Part shown: positions 23,963-34,724 of the stretch, in pieces
How positions within the stretch are numbered: the first letter of the stretch is position 1
Layout: each line of letters starts with the position of its first letter
Assembly: GCA_021821045.1 (NCBI GenBank)
Contig: JAKACW010000014.1
Coordinates: 1-64,000 of the forward strand
Source of the DNA: Pseudomonadota bacterium
GTDB lineage: Bacteria > Pseudomonadota > Gammaproteobacteria > JAADHS01
Length of the DNA stretch: 64,000 bases
Reading direction: 5' to 3'
The notes under the pieces: generated by a model
Told to the model about the DNA's origin: nothing
The model's database searches: none
Seen by the model: the letters and a program-made list of their open reading frames with translations, nothing else
Translations under genes and position numbers: made by a program

Positions 23963-24490
23963 ATGAAAAAATACAGAATCATGGGCTTGTTCTCCAACTT
24001 CAGAGAAGCGTTTCGGGTTGTGGAGGACATCAAGGGCGGCAAAGTGTCCGGTTTGAAGCTGGACGACGTTTCGACCATGTCGCCCATCGAGCACCCCGAA
24101 ATCGACGAGGTCCTGGGGGCGCGACCGTCCCCCGTGCCGAAGTTCACGCTGACGGGCGCGCTCTTTGGAATGACCTTTGGCTTCTTATTCCTAGCCTCGG
24201 CCCAGGCGACCTTCCTGGTGCAGCCTCAGGGGGGCAAACCGGTCATTCCTTTGCCGTCCAACATCGTACTGACCTATGAAATGCTGATCCTCTTCGGCGT
24301 GCTGTTCACGCTTGCGGGCTTTCTTATCAGCGCCCGCATGCTGACCAAACGCCCGGCGATTTACAGCGAGAAGGTTGGTATTGACCAAATCGGGATCGTG
24401 CTGGAGTTGGACGAGAAGAGCTATGAACCCGCCAAGGCGTTGTTCAAGTCCCACGGCGTGTTGGAAATTCGAGAAGAGGTTGTGAAATGA
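23963..24490 (+). CDS. actD: ACIII subunit ActD (DUF3341 family)
   Basis: Two TM segments, DUF3341-like sequence; gene order. Confidence 0.85.
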   Translation: MKKYRIMGLFSNFREAFRVVEDIKGGKVSGLKLDDVSTMSPIEHPEIDEVLGARPSPVPKFTLTGALFGMTFGFLFLASAQATFLVQPQGGKPVIPLPSNIVLTYEMLILFGVLFTLAGFLISARMLTKRPAIYSEKVGIDQIGIVLELDEKSYEPAKALFKSHGVLEIREEVVK

Positions 24491-25050
24491 AGCGCTCCCT
24501 AATTCTAATCGCCGCCCTTGCGGCCCCACAGGCGGTCTTTGCTTGGCCGTGGTCGACCGACATGATGAACCAACCAAGCATCAAGCCGCAGGAGCCGGTG
24601 GGCGACACCGCTCAGATGTATCCGCTGCCCACACTTTCGGTGCCCGTGCAGGGGATTCCCACGCCGGTCGCCAACCGGGAGGAAGCGAAAACGATTGCTA
24701 ATCCGATCGCGGTGTCCGACGCCTCGTTGAAACAGGGACGCAACCTGTTTCGCATTTACTGCGCGGCGTGCCATGGTCTGACCGGCAAAGCCGAGTCCCC
24801 GATCGCCAGCAAAATCGGCGCGATCGACTTGACCGACAGTTACGTGCAAAAGGAACTCACCGAAGGGTGGATTTTCGGCACGATCACGTTCGGTAGCTAT
24901 GTCATGCCGGCCTATGGTTCCCCCGCCGGCAACGCGGAAGGCCGCGGTTCCAACGACCTGACCGTCGAGGAGCGCTGGCATGTCGTGAATTATGTGCGTA
25001 ATGGTTTGCTGAAGGAAACTAACGTAAAAACCGCCGCGGCGAACCAGTGA
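24487..25050 (+). CDS. actE: ACIII monoheme cytochrome c subunit (ActE)
   Basis: Signal peptide, single CAACH, C-terminal Met-rich region VMPAYG. Confidence 0.87.
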   Translation: MKRSLILIAALAAPQAVFAWPWSTDMMNQPSIKPQEPVGDTAQMYPLPTLSVPVQGIPTPVANREEAKTIANPIAVSDASLKQGRNLFRIYCAACHGLTGKAESPIASKIGAIDLTDSYVQKELTEGWIFGTITFGSYVMPAYGSPAGNAEGRGSNDLTVEERWHVVNYVRNGLLKETNVKTAAANQ

Positions 25051-25082
25051 AGTAAACACCACCAAGAGGCCTGAGGGATAAT

Positions 25083-26147
25083 ATGGAACACTTTGGAACC
25101 TGGTCAGTATTGACGACAAATTTTCTGATCGTGTTGTATCTCGCGTTAAACGGGGTCACGTTGGCGGCCTTGCTCCACCTGGCCAACGGCAAATGGCGTT
25201 TCAAGGTGCGACGTCTCGCCGTGTCGATGGCATCGCTGTTTCCGCTGGCGTTTGTGCTGATGGTGATCGTGCTTGCCAACGGCGAACACACGTTCGTCTG
25301 GATGGCCAACGCGGCCCACAATGCGGCAGCCGGCCACGGCGGCGAGGAGCATCAAATTTCAGGCTGGTTGAACTACAATTTCCTGGTTGCGCGGGAAGTC
25401 ATCGGCTTTTTCATCATCGCCGGTTTGTACACCCTGTTCATTAAATACCAGCATGAGAGTGAGATCGACAGCTCCTACGAGGCCCAGCGCCGGTTTCGCA
25501 ACATTGCATTGCTGATCCCGTTTTTCTACGTCATCTACGGCACCATGGTGGCGTGGGACTTCGAAATGACTCAGTACGGGGTGTGGCACAGTGCCTCTTA
25601 TGGCTTCTACCACTTCCAAAGCAACTTCCACATGTTCCTTGGCTTCTTCACCGTGCTGTTGTATCAATTGACCAAGCGTGACGTGCTGACCAAGAAAGTT
25701 GACGAATACATTCTCAACTACATGGCGCAGTTCATGTTGGCCATGACGATTCTGTGGACGTATCTGTACTTCACCCAATACCTCATCATGTGGTACGGGC
25801 GTCTGCCGGACGACATGAATCGCTACAACGCCATGATGCTCGAGGGCTTGGGGCCGATCTGGTGGACGTTCCTGACCTTGAAGTTCATCATTCCGTTCTG
25901 CACGTTGGCTATCGCGCCGAACCGTCATAATCCGCCGGTGATCGCGTTTGTTGGTGGAAGCATCGTGCTGGGCACCTGGTTGGAGCGTTACACCTGGATC
26001 TCCGGATCGACCGACAGCCAGTACTACCACATGCCGATGACGTCCATCATTGACATCGGTATAACGGTCATCGTGTTCGCGATCGCCTGGTTCATTGTGC
26101 GCCAGAAGCTGCGTTCATCGGGCCAGATCGTTACGCAATCGAATTAA
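25083..26147 (+). CDS. actF: ACIII membrane subunit ActF
   Basis: 354 aa, multi-TM, last gene in act operon. Confidence 0.83.
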   Translation: MEHFGTWSVLTTNFLIVLYLALNGVTLAALLHLANGKWRFKVRRLAVSMASLFPLAFVLMVIVLANGEHTFVWMANAAHNAAAGHGGEEHQISGWLNYNFLVAREVIGFFIIAGLYTLFIKYQHESEIDSSYEAQRRFRNIALLIPFFYVIYGTMVAWDFEMTQYGVWHSASYGFYHFQSNFHMFLGFFTVLLYQLTKRDVLTKKVDEYILNYMAQFMLAMTILWTYLYFTQYLIMWYGRLPDDMNRYNAMMLEGLGPIWWTFLTLKFIIPFCTLAIAPNRHNPPVIAFVGGSIVLGTWLERYTWISGSTDSQYYHMPMTSIIDIGITVIVFAIAWFIVRQKLRSSGQIVTQSN

Positions 26148-26209
26148 CAATAACGACAAAGCAAGATGGAGGGGGAGACGGCTTAGTCGATCGACGCCTC
26201 GAACAAAGT

Positions 26210-26238
26210 GGGCAGGTCAATGACCTGCCCTTTTTTTT
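26210..26238 (+). terminator. Rho-independent terminator of the act operon
   Basis: GGGCAGGTCA-A-TGACCTGCCC followed by T8. Confidence 0.85.
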
Positions 26239-28399
26239 AGGGCCGTTTAATCATCCAACACTGATGAATTTTTGGGTTGCGGCGGAAATCCCAGGGAATC
26301 GTGGTTTGACTGATGTCCTCCACGCTCCAGTTTTCGCTGGCGCTTGCAGCGAGTTTAAATCGCTGCGCATTGGTGGAAAAGACCAACGTGCCCGCTGGCT
26401 TCAGCAGCGCCATGGCGGCGCCAATCAACGCCTCGTGGTCCCGCTGAATATCGAAGGTCTGGTCCATGCGTTTCGAGCGCGAAAAGGTCGGCGGATCGAG
26501 AAAAATTAGATCAAAGCTCTCCCGCTCCCGGCGCGCCTGATCCAGCCACTGCAAGCAGTCGGCCTGAATGAATCGATGTTGCTGCCCGCTCAATCCGTTG
26601 AGCTTGAAGTTTCTCTGCGCCCAGTCGAGGTAAGTCGTCGACATATCCACCGTTGTCGTGCTCGCGGCGCCGCCGAGCGCCGCGTAGACGCTGGCCGATC
26701 CGGTATAGGCGAAGAGGTTCAAAAACCGCTTGCCTTTTGCCAGCTCGCCGATCATTGCGCGAGTGGGCCGGTGGTCTAGGAACAATCCGGTGTCGAGGTA
26801 GTCCGTGAAGTTGACCCAAAACTTCGCCATTCCTTCCGCGACGGCAAAAAACTGCTTCTGTTCCGCCAGCTTTTCATATTGCTCGCCCTTGCGCTGACGT
26901 TTGCGAAACTTGAAATACACGCTGTCCGCGGGAATGTCGAAAACTTCGGGCAGAACTTGCAGTGCGATCTGACGCCGCAAGGCAGCTTTATGACTGTCCA
27001 CGCTGGCCGGCGGCGCATATTCTTGGACGTGCAGCCAGCGCTGCTCGCCTTGATATAAGTCAACGGCGAAGGAAAACTCCGGCATGTCCGCATCGTAGAC
27101 GCGATAGCACTGCACATTGTTTTTACGTGCCCAGCGCTCGGCTTCCTTGATGTTTTTGCGCAGACGATTGCGCAGCATGTCGGCGATTTGGGTCAAAGCC
27201 GCATCTGGCGTTTCCACCTTGGCAGGCGCTTCGTCTTCGTTTCGGGGCGCCCGTCGCCGTCCACCCGTCAGCAGAGTGCACGCCAGCGCGCCGTTAAAGA
27301 AGGCATTGCGTCTTGGCCGCTCCAGCCCCAGCGCGTGACTCGGCGCCGTATCCGCTGCAAACACCGCGTAACGCCAGGCGTGAAACTGCTGCTGGATCAA
27401 CGCGCCCAATTGAGCGTAGAGCGGCGTGAGCTGATGGTTGTCGGCGAGTCGTTCGCCATACGGCGGATTGACCGCGAGCAGACCGAAAGGCGCGGGCGCC
27501 GCCGGCCATTCCCGCAGCGACCGCTGCTGAAACTCGATGCTGTCAATGACGCCGGCACGTTTTGCGTTGTCTTGTGCGATGCGCAGAATGTCCCTGTCTT
27601 GGTCCGCGGCGAATAACGGCGGAACCTGCTGGCGACCCTGCTCCGCGCGTTCTCGAGCAGCCTGCGCGATGGGCAGCCAAGCCGTCTCATCATGACCCAG
27701 CCAGCCCTGAAACCCCCACCATCGTCGATTCAGTCCCGGTGCCCGATCGGCCGCATAAAGGGCGGCCTCGATCGCCAGCGTTCCCGAGCCGCACATGGGA
27801 TCCACAAACGCGCCCCCATCGCGGGCGATGTCAGGCCAATGAGCACTCAGTAAAATCGCCGCGGCGAGATTCTCCTTCATGGGCGCCTGTCCGGCCGTGG
27901 CGCGGTAGCCTCGCTGGTGCAGGCTTGTTCCCGACAGATCGATATAGAAGGTTACTTTCGGGCTGCGAGCGAAGGCGCTGATGCGCACGTCAGGCTGGTC
28001 GGTTTGAACCGACGGCCGCTGCCCGGATGTTTTTCGAAAGTAGTCGGCCACCGCATCCTTGATTTTCAGGGCGCAGAACTGGCTATGGCGAAACGATGCG
28101 TTCCTTCCCGTGTAGTCGATGGCGAAGGTGCGGCTTGGATTCAGGTGATCCTGCCAGTCGATGCTTAGCGCGGCGTCATACAACGCTTGTTCGTCCGCCG
28201 CTTCCAACTGCGCGATCTGCAGCAAGATTCGATTGGCCAGCCGCGACCACATGCAGACCGCATACGCCACGCCGATCGGGCCCTGGAAACTCACGCCCGC
28301 CGTGACCGGTTGGGTGTTCACGGCGCCAAGTGCGCGCAGCTCATCGGCGAGCAATCGGCTGAGGCCTTTCGGCGCGGTGGCGAAAAAAGTGTGGTTCAC
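26237..28399 (-). CDS. rlmL: Bifunctional 23S rRNA G2445/G2069 methyltransferase RlmKL
   Basis: 720 aa with THUMP/N6-type MTase (AVNPPYGERL) and C-terminal MTase (LFAYTGSASV, FLDPPTFSRSKRM). Confidence 0.93.
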   Translation of the reverse strand: MNHTFFATAPKGLSRLLADELRALGAVNTQPVTAGVSFQGPIGVAYAVCMWSRLANRILLQIAQLEAADEQALYDAALSIDWQDHLNPSRTFAIDYTGRNASFRHSQFCALKIKDAVADYFRKTSGQRPSVQTDQPDVRISAFARSPKVTFYIDLSGTSLHQRGYRATAGQAPMKENLAAAILLSAHWPDIARDGGAFVDPMCGSGTLAIEAALYAADRAPGLNRRWWGFQGWLGHDETAWLPIAQAARERAEQGRQQVPPLFAADQDRDILRIAQDNAKRAGVIDSIEFQQRSLREWPAAPAPFGLLAVNPPYGERLADNHQLTPLYAQLGALIQQQFHAWRYAVFAADTAPSHALGLERPRRNAFFNGALACTLLTGGRRRAPRNEDEAPAKVETPDAALTQIADMLRNRLRKNIKEAERWARKNNVQCYRVYDADMPEFSFAVDLYQGEQRWLHVQEYAPPASVDSHKAALRRQIALQVLPEVFDIPADSVYFKFRKRQRKGEQYEKLAEQKQFFAVAEGMAKFWVNFTDYLDTGLFLDHRPTRAMIGELAKGKRFLNLFAYTGSASVYAALGGAASTTTVDMSTTYLDWAQRNFKLNGLSGQQHRFIQADCLQWLDQARRERESFDLIFLDPPTFSRSKRMDQTFDIQRDHEALIGAAMALLKPAGTLVFSTNAQRFKLAASASENWSVEDISQTTIPWDFRRNPKIHQCWMIKRP

Positions 28400-28407
28400 G
28401 AATGCGT

Positions 28408-28866
28408 CTAGATAAGAAATCGGCCCGCCGAGGCGACGGCCAACACGCCCACGCCGATCAACAAGTTGATACCGACCCAGCGCCGAATAGTGGCGAGATG
28501 GTTGGCGCCGGATTTGAAGTCTTGGCCGGCAACGGCGGTCTTCAGGCGCTGGAAGGACAGAAAATAGAGCTTTATGAAAATCACGATCATGACCCAGCCG
28601 AATCCCTGCATGATGTGTATGTACACCGGCGCGCCGCCGAAGCCGCCGTAGCGGCTAAACAACATGGCATAGCCGGTGATGGGCAGAATGATGACGAACG
28701 CCCAAACCCAGGGAAAAAAGCGCTTGAACGTGCGTACCCACAGCCCGAGTCGCAGCGGCGGGTCCAAATCCAATGCCGCCGGGCGTTGCGCTTGGTGCGC
28801 GAAAAACATGCCGCCGACCCACAGCGCGGCGGCGACGAGGTGAAGAGCGATGAGAATAGAATCCAT
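28408..28866 (-). CDS. CopD-family membrane protein
   Basis: MDSILIALHLVAAALWVGGMFF; four TM segments; the longer ORF extension is rejected. Confidence 0.75.
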   Translation of the reverse strand: MDSILIALHLVAAALWVGGMFFAHQAQRPAALDLDPPLRLGLWVRTFKRFFPWVWAFVIILPITGYAMLFSRYGGFGGAPVYIHIMQGFGWVMIVIFIKLYFLSFQRLKTAVAGQDFKSGANHLATIRRWVGINLLIGVGVLAVASAGRFLI

Positions 28867-28917
28867 GGTTGTCCTCGGTATCGAGTGTCGGCGCGGGTTG
28901 TTGTGGCGGGTCACTTT

Positions 28918-28945
28918 GTGGGAGCGGATCCTTCCGCGATTCTTC
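28918..28945 (+). repeat. REP-like half-site (A-type stem variant)
   Basis: GTGGGAGCGGATCCTTCCGCGATTCTTC. Confidence 0.8.
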
Positions 28946-28949
28946 ACCA

Positions 28950-29840
28950 TCAGCGTTGTACCGTGACCCCCGTCGCATGGCGACGCAGCCAACCCACGAT
29001 ACGTTTGACTAGAATCTCTTCCTGGCCGACGAACGCGGGATTCGCGCCGGGAACAACAATCTGTCGGTAGGCGATAAACCCCGTTTTGTCGTCGAAGGGC
29101 GATTGTGCCACAGCCGAGCGCTTGAATGGATCGATATTTTGATCGGCACGGGCGGCGGCGCCCGACTTTTTGGCCGCCAACGCCCGCGCCGCGGAGTCGG
29201 CACGCACGCCGGCCGCGGCCCGTTCGCCATAGAGGTCCAGGATCGGCAACGCAATCTTCTCGAGGTAGACCGCCGGCGTCAGGGTGGGCGCGGTGGCGGG
29301 AAAAGGCGCCATGTTGATGCCGATAAACGCATCGACGCCATGGCCCGGGCTGTTGGCAAGAAACGCGGCGGAGACTGTCGCGCCCAGGCCCACGCCGATC
29401 AACGCTACATTTTCGTAGCCTCTGGCGCCCAGATACTTCAGCGCACTCTCGAGCGCCTCGGCGGTGGCCTTCTGTAACGCATCCATATCCGCGGGAACAA
29501 CATTGCCCTGCAACGCCGGCGGACTTATCGATAGGGTTGTCCAGCCGACGGTCGGGAGTCCGTTGCGCAAGGGTGTGACGACTTCCGGCCAATCCGGATT
29601 CATTCCCAAGTCATGAACCACGACGGCGGCCCCCTGTTTCATACCCGTCTGCTCTTCCTTATATATGGCGGGTATTTTGCCGTCGGCTAGTTCCAACCAC
29701 ACCGCGACGCTTGGCGCCGCCACGTTTTCCAGAATGGACTCAATGGATTGGGTGCGCTGGGCGGCGGCCGGCGCGAGCCCGATCACCTGGTGCGCGCTGA
29801 CGAGCAGCGCGGCCACGACACTGAATTTTGTTCTTGCCAT
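28950..29840 (-). CDS. DUF3530-like periplasmic alpha/beta-hydrolase family protein
   Basis: Signal peptide, VVVHDLGMNPDWPEVVTPLRNGL, LIGVGLGATVSAAFL. Confidence 0.7.
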   Translation of the reverse strand: MARTKFSVVAALLVSAHQVIGLAPAAAQRTQSIESILENVAAPSVAVWLELADGKIPAIYKEEQTGMKQGAAVVVHDLGMNPDWPEVVTPLRNGLPTVGWTTLSISPPALQGNVVPADMDALQKATAEALESALKYLGARGYENVALIGVGLGATVSAAFLANSPGHGVDAFIGINMAPFPATAPTLTPAVYLEKIALPILDLYGERAAAGVRADSAARALAAKKSGAAARADQNIDPFKRSAVAQSPFDDKTGFIAYRQIVVPGANPAFVGQEEILVKRIVGWLRRHATGVTVQR

Positions 29841-30020
29841 GGCGGCTTCGTAACGTCTCCGTGTTGGCCCTGTCAAGCGTCGAGCGCGCTGCCGAATGGT
29901 TGTAAATGCTCGTTTAGGATGAAATTTTGCCCAGAATCAGGTAAATTTTGCCGTTCCGTTTGGGGCGGGATCGTCACACCTACAGGTGACACCTAATTAA
30001 GTTTAGCAGAGGGTTTTCGT

Positions 30021-30701
30021 ATGACTGATTACAAAATTGCGCCGTCGATCTTATCAGCCGACTTCGCGCGTCTGGGCGAAGAAGTCACCAACGTGCTGGA
30101 AGCAGGCGCCGACATCGTTCACTTCGATGTCATGGACAACCATTACGTGCCCAATCTGACCATCGGGCCGCTGGTGTGCGAAGCCCTCCGAAAGCACGGC
30201 ATCAAGGCGGACATCGATGTCCATTTGATGGTGAAGCCCGTCGATCGCATCATCCCGGACTTTGCCAAGGCCGGCGCGACTTACATTACGTTCCATCCCG
30301 AGGCGTCGGAGCACGTTGACCGTTCGTTGCAACTGATTCGCGACAGTGGCTGCAAATCCGGCCTGGTTTTCAATCCCGCCACGCCCCTCGATTATCTGAA
30401 GTATGTCATGGACAAAGTCGACATGATTCTTCTCATGTCCGTGAATCCTGGCTTCGGCGGCCAGAAGTTCATTCCCAATACGCTGCCGAAGCTTCGCGAG
30501 GCACGCCGCATGATCGATGAGAGCGGCCTGCCTATCCGGCTGGAAATCGACGGCGGCGTCAAGGTCGACAACATTCGCGAGATCGCCGAGGCGGGCGCGG
30601 ACACGTTCGTCGCCGGCTCGGCCATCTTCAATACGCCCGACTACAAGGCGACCGTAAACGCCATGCGGGCCGAGCTGGCCAAGGCCAAAGTCAAAAAATA
30701 A
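30021..30701 (+). CDS. rpe: Ribulose-phosphate 3-epimerase
   Basis: [28 protein letters not shown]. Confidence 0.97.
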   Translation: MTDYKIAPSILSADFARLGEEVTNVLEAGADIVHFDVMDNHYVPNLTIGPLVCEALRKHGIKADIDVHLMVKPVDRIIPDFAKAGATYITFHPEASEHVDRSLQLIRDSGCKSGLVFNPATPLDYLKYVMDKVDMILLMSVNPGFGGQKFIPNTLPKLREARRMIDESGLPIRLEIDGGVKVDNIREIAEAGADTFVAGSAIFNTPDYKATVNAMRAELAKAKVKK

Positions 30702-30716
30702 CGTAACAGCATTTCG

Positions 30717-31388
30717 ATGAAACTACGTAAACCGAAAATGATCTTGATCGACCTGGACGGCACGCTGGTGGATAGCGTGCCGGACCTTCACTTTTGCGTC
30801 GATCGCACCATGGAGAGCATCGGGCGGGCCCCGTGGACGGAAGACCGCGTGCGCGACTGGGTGGGCAACGGCGTGGAACGCTTGGTCAAACGCGCTCTCG
30901 TCGGGCAATTGGACGGCGAGCCGTCGGAAGCGGACTTTAACCGGGCGCTGCCTATCTTCATGTCTTTCTATAAAGACAACGTGAGCAAGCGCAGCATGCT
31001 CTACCCGGGCGTCAAGGAAGGGTTGGCAAAGCTCAAGCAAATGGGTTTCCGCGTCTGCTGCGTCACGAACAAAGCGGCCGCGTTCACCGAGCCCTTGCTG
31101 AAGGATATGGGCATCTACGACACGTTCGAATTGATTGTCAGCGGCGACACCACGCCGAAGAAAAAACCCGATCCGATGCCGCTGCTGTATGCCGCTGAGA
31201 AATTCAACGCGGCGCCGGCCGATTGTTTGATGGTGGGAGACTCCTCCAACGACGTCACTGCGGCGCGGGCGGCGGGATTTCAAGTGGTGTGTTTGCCGTA
31301 TGGCTACAACCACGGCAAGGATATTCGCGACTCCAAGCCCGACGCGGTCATCGACACGCTGGCGGATTTGCCGGCATTGCTGGCCTAG
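30717..31388 (+). CDS. gph: Phosphoglycolate phosphatase (HAD)
   Basis: LIDLDGTLVDSVPDL, KKKPDPMPLL, MVGDSSNDV; follows rpe. Confidence 0.92.
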   Translation: MKLRKPKMILIDLDGTLVDSVPDLHFCVDRTMESIGRAPWTEDRVRDWVGNGVERLVKRALVGQLDGEPSEADFNRALPIFMSFYKDNVSKRSMLYPGVKEGLAKLKQMGFRVCCVTNKAAAFTEPLLKDMGIYDTFELIVSGDTTPKKKPDPMPLLYAAEKFNAAPADCLMVGDSSNDVTAARAAGFQVVCLPYGYNHGKDIRDSKPDAVIDTLADLPALLA

Positions 31389-31426
31389 GGTGAGAACAAG
31401 GGCGGGCGATCCGACAGTGTGCGCGC

Positions 31427-32941
31427 ATGGACAGTAAAACCTTCGGTCGTCTGGTCGCTCAGGGCTACAACCGCATTCCGCTCATGGCCGAAGTGTTGGC
31501 CGATTTGGATACGCCACTGAGCACTTATCTGAAGCTGGTGGACGAGCCTTACGGCTATCTATTGGAGTCGGTGCAAGGGGGCGAGAAGTGGGGCCGCTAT
31601 TCCATCATCGGTCTGGCTTGCCGCACCGTGGTGCGCGTGCGCGGACACGATATCGCCGTTGCCGTCGGCGGCAAGGTCGTGGAACAGGCGGTTGCCGAAG
31701 ATCCGCTGGCCTGGATCGAGTCGTTCCAGGCCCGCTATCGTGTGCCGGAATTGGCCGGACTGCCGCGCTTCACCGGCGGCTTGGTCGGGTATTTCGGTTA
31801 CGACACGATTCGCTACATCGAGCCGCGACTTGCCAAGACGCGTAAGCACGATACGTTGGATACGCCGGATATCACGCTCATGCTGTCGGAGGACGTCATC
31901 GTCTTCGACAACCTGCGCGGCAAGTTGTATGTCGTGATCCATGTCGATCCCGCGCAAGCGAATGCGTTGACCGATGGCTTGGCGCGACTCGCTTCCCGCG
32001 TCGAGCAGTTGCGCCAGGGGCGCATCATGCACCGATCTTCCGCCGTCCAGGCGACACCGGTGAACGAGGGTGACTTCGTGTCCGGCTTCAGCCAGAAGGA
32101 TTACCAGAACGCGGTCGAGAAAATAAAAGAGTACATTCTTGCCGGCGACGTCATGCAAGTCGTTTTGTCGCAGCGGCTGTCGACTCCCTTTACCGCGGCG
32201 CCGTTGGACTTATACCGCGCGCTGCGCAGCCTCAATCCGTCGCCGTACATGTTTTTTCTCGATTTCGAGGATTTCCAAGTGGTGGGTTCCTCGCCGGAAA
32301 TCCTGGTGCGTTTGGAAGACGGCATGGTTACGGTGCGCCCCATTGCCGGCACGCGGCCCCGCGGTGCGACGGAACAGGAAGATGTTGCCTTCGAGGAGGA
32401 TTTGTTGGCCGATCCGAAGGAACGGGCGGAACATCTCATGCTCATCGATCTTGGCCGCAACGATGTGGGCCGTGTTTGCGAAACCGGTAGTGTCAAAGTG
32501 ACCGAGCAAATGGTCATCGAGCGCTACTCCCACGTCATGCACATCGTCTCCAACGTCACCGGTCGTCTGAAGCCGGAAATGACGCCCCTCGATGTGCTGC
32601 GAGCGACCTTTCCCGCCGGAACATTGAGCGGCGCGCCGAAGATCCGCGCCATGGAAATCATCGACGAACTCGAGCCCGTCAAGCGCGGCGTTTACGGCGG
32701 CGCGGTGGGCTACATCGGCTGGCACGGCACCATGGACACGGCCATCGCGATCCGAACTTCGGTGATCAAGAACGGCCGTCTCCATATACAAGCCGGCGCC
32801 GGGATCGTGGCCGATTCGGTGCCGGAGAGCGAGTGGCAGGAAACCATGAACAAGGGCCGCGCCACTTTTCGCGCGGTGAGCATGGCGGTGCAAGGTCTCG
32901 ACCGTGAGCGTATCGTCAGCCCGTCGTCGGACGAGGATTGA
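31427..32941 (+). CDS. trpE: Anthranilate synthase component I
   Basis: 504 aa, [12 protein letters not shown]-type [24 protein letters not shown] motif. Confidence 0.97.
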   Translation: MDSKTFGRLVAQGYNRIPLMAEVLADLDTPLSTYLKLVDEPYGYLLESVQGGEKWGRYSIIGLACRTVVRVRGHDIAVAVGGKVVEQAVAEDPLAWIESFQARYRVPELAGLPRFTGGLVGYFGYDTIRYIEPRLAKTRKHDTLDTPDITLMLSEDVIVFDNLRGKLYVVIHVDPAQANALTDGLARLASRVEQLRQGRIMHRSSAVQATPVNEGDFVSGFSQKDYQNAVEKIKEYILAGDVMQVVLSQRLSTPFTAAPLDLYRALRSLNPSPYMFFLDFEDFQVVGSSPEILVRLEDGMVTVRPIAGTRPRGATEQEDVAFEEDLLADPKERAEHLMLIDLGRNDVGRVCETGSVKVTEQMVIERYSHVMHIVSNVTGRLKPEMTPLDVLRATFPAGTLSGAPKIRAMEIIDELEPVKRGVYGGAVGYIGWHGTMDTAIAIRTSVIKNGRLHIQAGAGIVADSVPESEWQETMNKGRATFRAVSMAVQGLDRERIVSPSSDED

Positions 32942-32948
32942 AACAACT

Positions 32949-33533
<585 letters not shown>

Positions 33534-33535
33534 TG

Positions 33536-34555
33536 ATGAACATACAAGAAGCGATAAAAGCCGTGGTCGAGAATCGCGATTTGACGCGGGAAGAGATGAC
33601 GCAAGTCATGCAAGCCGTCATGAGCGGCAACACCACCCAGGCGCAGATCGGCGGCTTCTTGGTCGGGTTGCGCATGAAGGGCGAAACCGTGGATGAGATT
33701 GCCGCCGCCGCCGCGGTGATGCGCTCGCTGGCCCAGCATGTCGACGTCGATGTGCCGGCGCTGGTGGACACTTGCGGTACCGGCGGCGATTCGTCGGGCA
33801 CGTTCAATATTTCGACCGCCAGCGCGTTTGTCGTCGCGGCGGCCGGGGGCCATGTGGCCAAGCACGGCAATCGAGCGGTATCGAGCAAATCGGGCAGCGC
33901 CGACGTGCTCGAAGCCGCCGGCGTGAATTTGGAACTGACACCGCAACAAGTGGCGCAATGCATCCGCGAGGTAGGCGTCGGTTTCATGTTCGCGCCGCTG
34001 CACCATGGCGCCATGAAGCATGCCATCGGTCCGCGTCGCGAGATGGGCGTGCGCACGATCTTCAACTTGCTTGGCCCGCTGACCAATCCGGCCGGTGCGC
34101 CAAACCAGGTCATCGGGGTGTTCTCCGACCAGTGGTTGAAGCCCATGGCCCAAGTGCTGGCCCAGTTGGGGAGTCGCCACGTTTTGGTGGTGCACGCGGG
34201 GGATGGGCTGGATGAAATCAGCATCGGCGCGCCGACCCGCATCGCCGAGCTTTTGAACGGCGAAGTCACCACGTTCGAGATCGCGCCGGAGAAATTCGGT
34301 ATGAAGCGGGCCGACCTCAAGCAAATCACCGCGCAAACGCCGCAAGAGAGTTTGGCGGTTATCAAACGGGTGCTCGGCGGCGAAGCGGGTCCGGCGCGGG
34401 ACATCGTGGCACTGAATTCCGGAGCGGCGATTTACGCCGCGGGCCTTGCGCCGTCGCTGGAAGCGGGCGTCGAAAAAGCGCAATCCGTTTTGGATAGCGG
34501 GGCGGCTTTAGCGAAACTCGATGCGTTGGTGAAGCTGACTTCCTCGTTTTCGTAG
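33536..34555 (+). CDS. trpD: Anthranilate phosphoribosyltransferase
   Basis: [36 protein letters not shown]. Confidence 0.97.
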   Translation: MNIQEAIKAVVENRDLTREEMTQVMQAVMSGNTTQAQIGGFLVGLRMKGETVDEIAAAAAVMRSLAQHVDVDVPALVDTCGTGGDSSGTFNISTASAFVVAAAGGHVAKHGNRAVSSKSGSADVLEAAGVNLELTPQQVAQCIREVGVGFMFAPLHHGAMKHAIGPRREMGVRTIFNLLGPLTNPAGAPNQVIGVFSDQWLKPMAQVLAQLGSRHVLVVHAGDGLDEISIGAPTRIAELLNGEVTTFEIAPEKFGMKRADLKQITAQTPQESLAVIKRVLGGEAGPARDIVALNSGAAIYAAGLAPSLEAGVEKAQSVLDSGAALAKLDALVKLTSSFS

Positions 34556-34575
34556 GAGCGGATTTATCCGCGATA
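34552..34575 (+). repeat. REP-like half-site (degenerate A-type), overlaps trpD stop
   Basis: GTAGGAGCGGATTTATCCGCGATA. Confidence 0.65.
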
Positions 34576-34598
34576 AAGATCGGTGCGCCAGTGTCGTT

Positions 34599-34678
34599 GT
34601 GGGAGCGGATCATTCCGCGATGCTTCGCTCGAATTAACGCCGCCGCCGATTCGAATCGCGGTAGGAAACCGCTCCCAC
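34599..34678. repeat. REP pair: A-type forward half-site and T-type reverse half-site
   Basis: GTGGGAGCGGATCATTCCGCGAT ... ATCGCGGTAGGAAACCGCTCCCAC. Confidence 0.9.
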
Positions 34679-34724
34679 AAATCATGCGCATTTTTTGCAG
34701 TTCGAACAGAGATCCTGAACCACT

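Noticed and set aside
28867-29592. N-terminal extension of the CopD-like ORF
   Set aside because: Overlaps the DUF3530-like gene and a REP half-site; the real start is MDSILIALH at 28866
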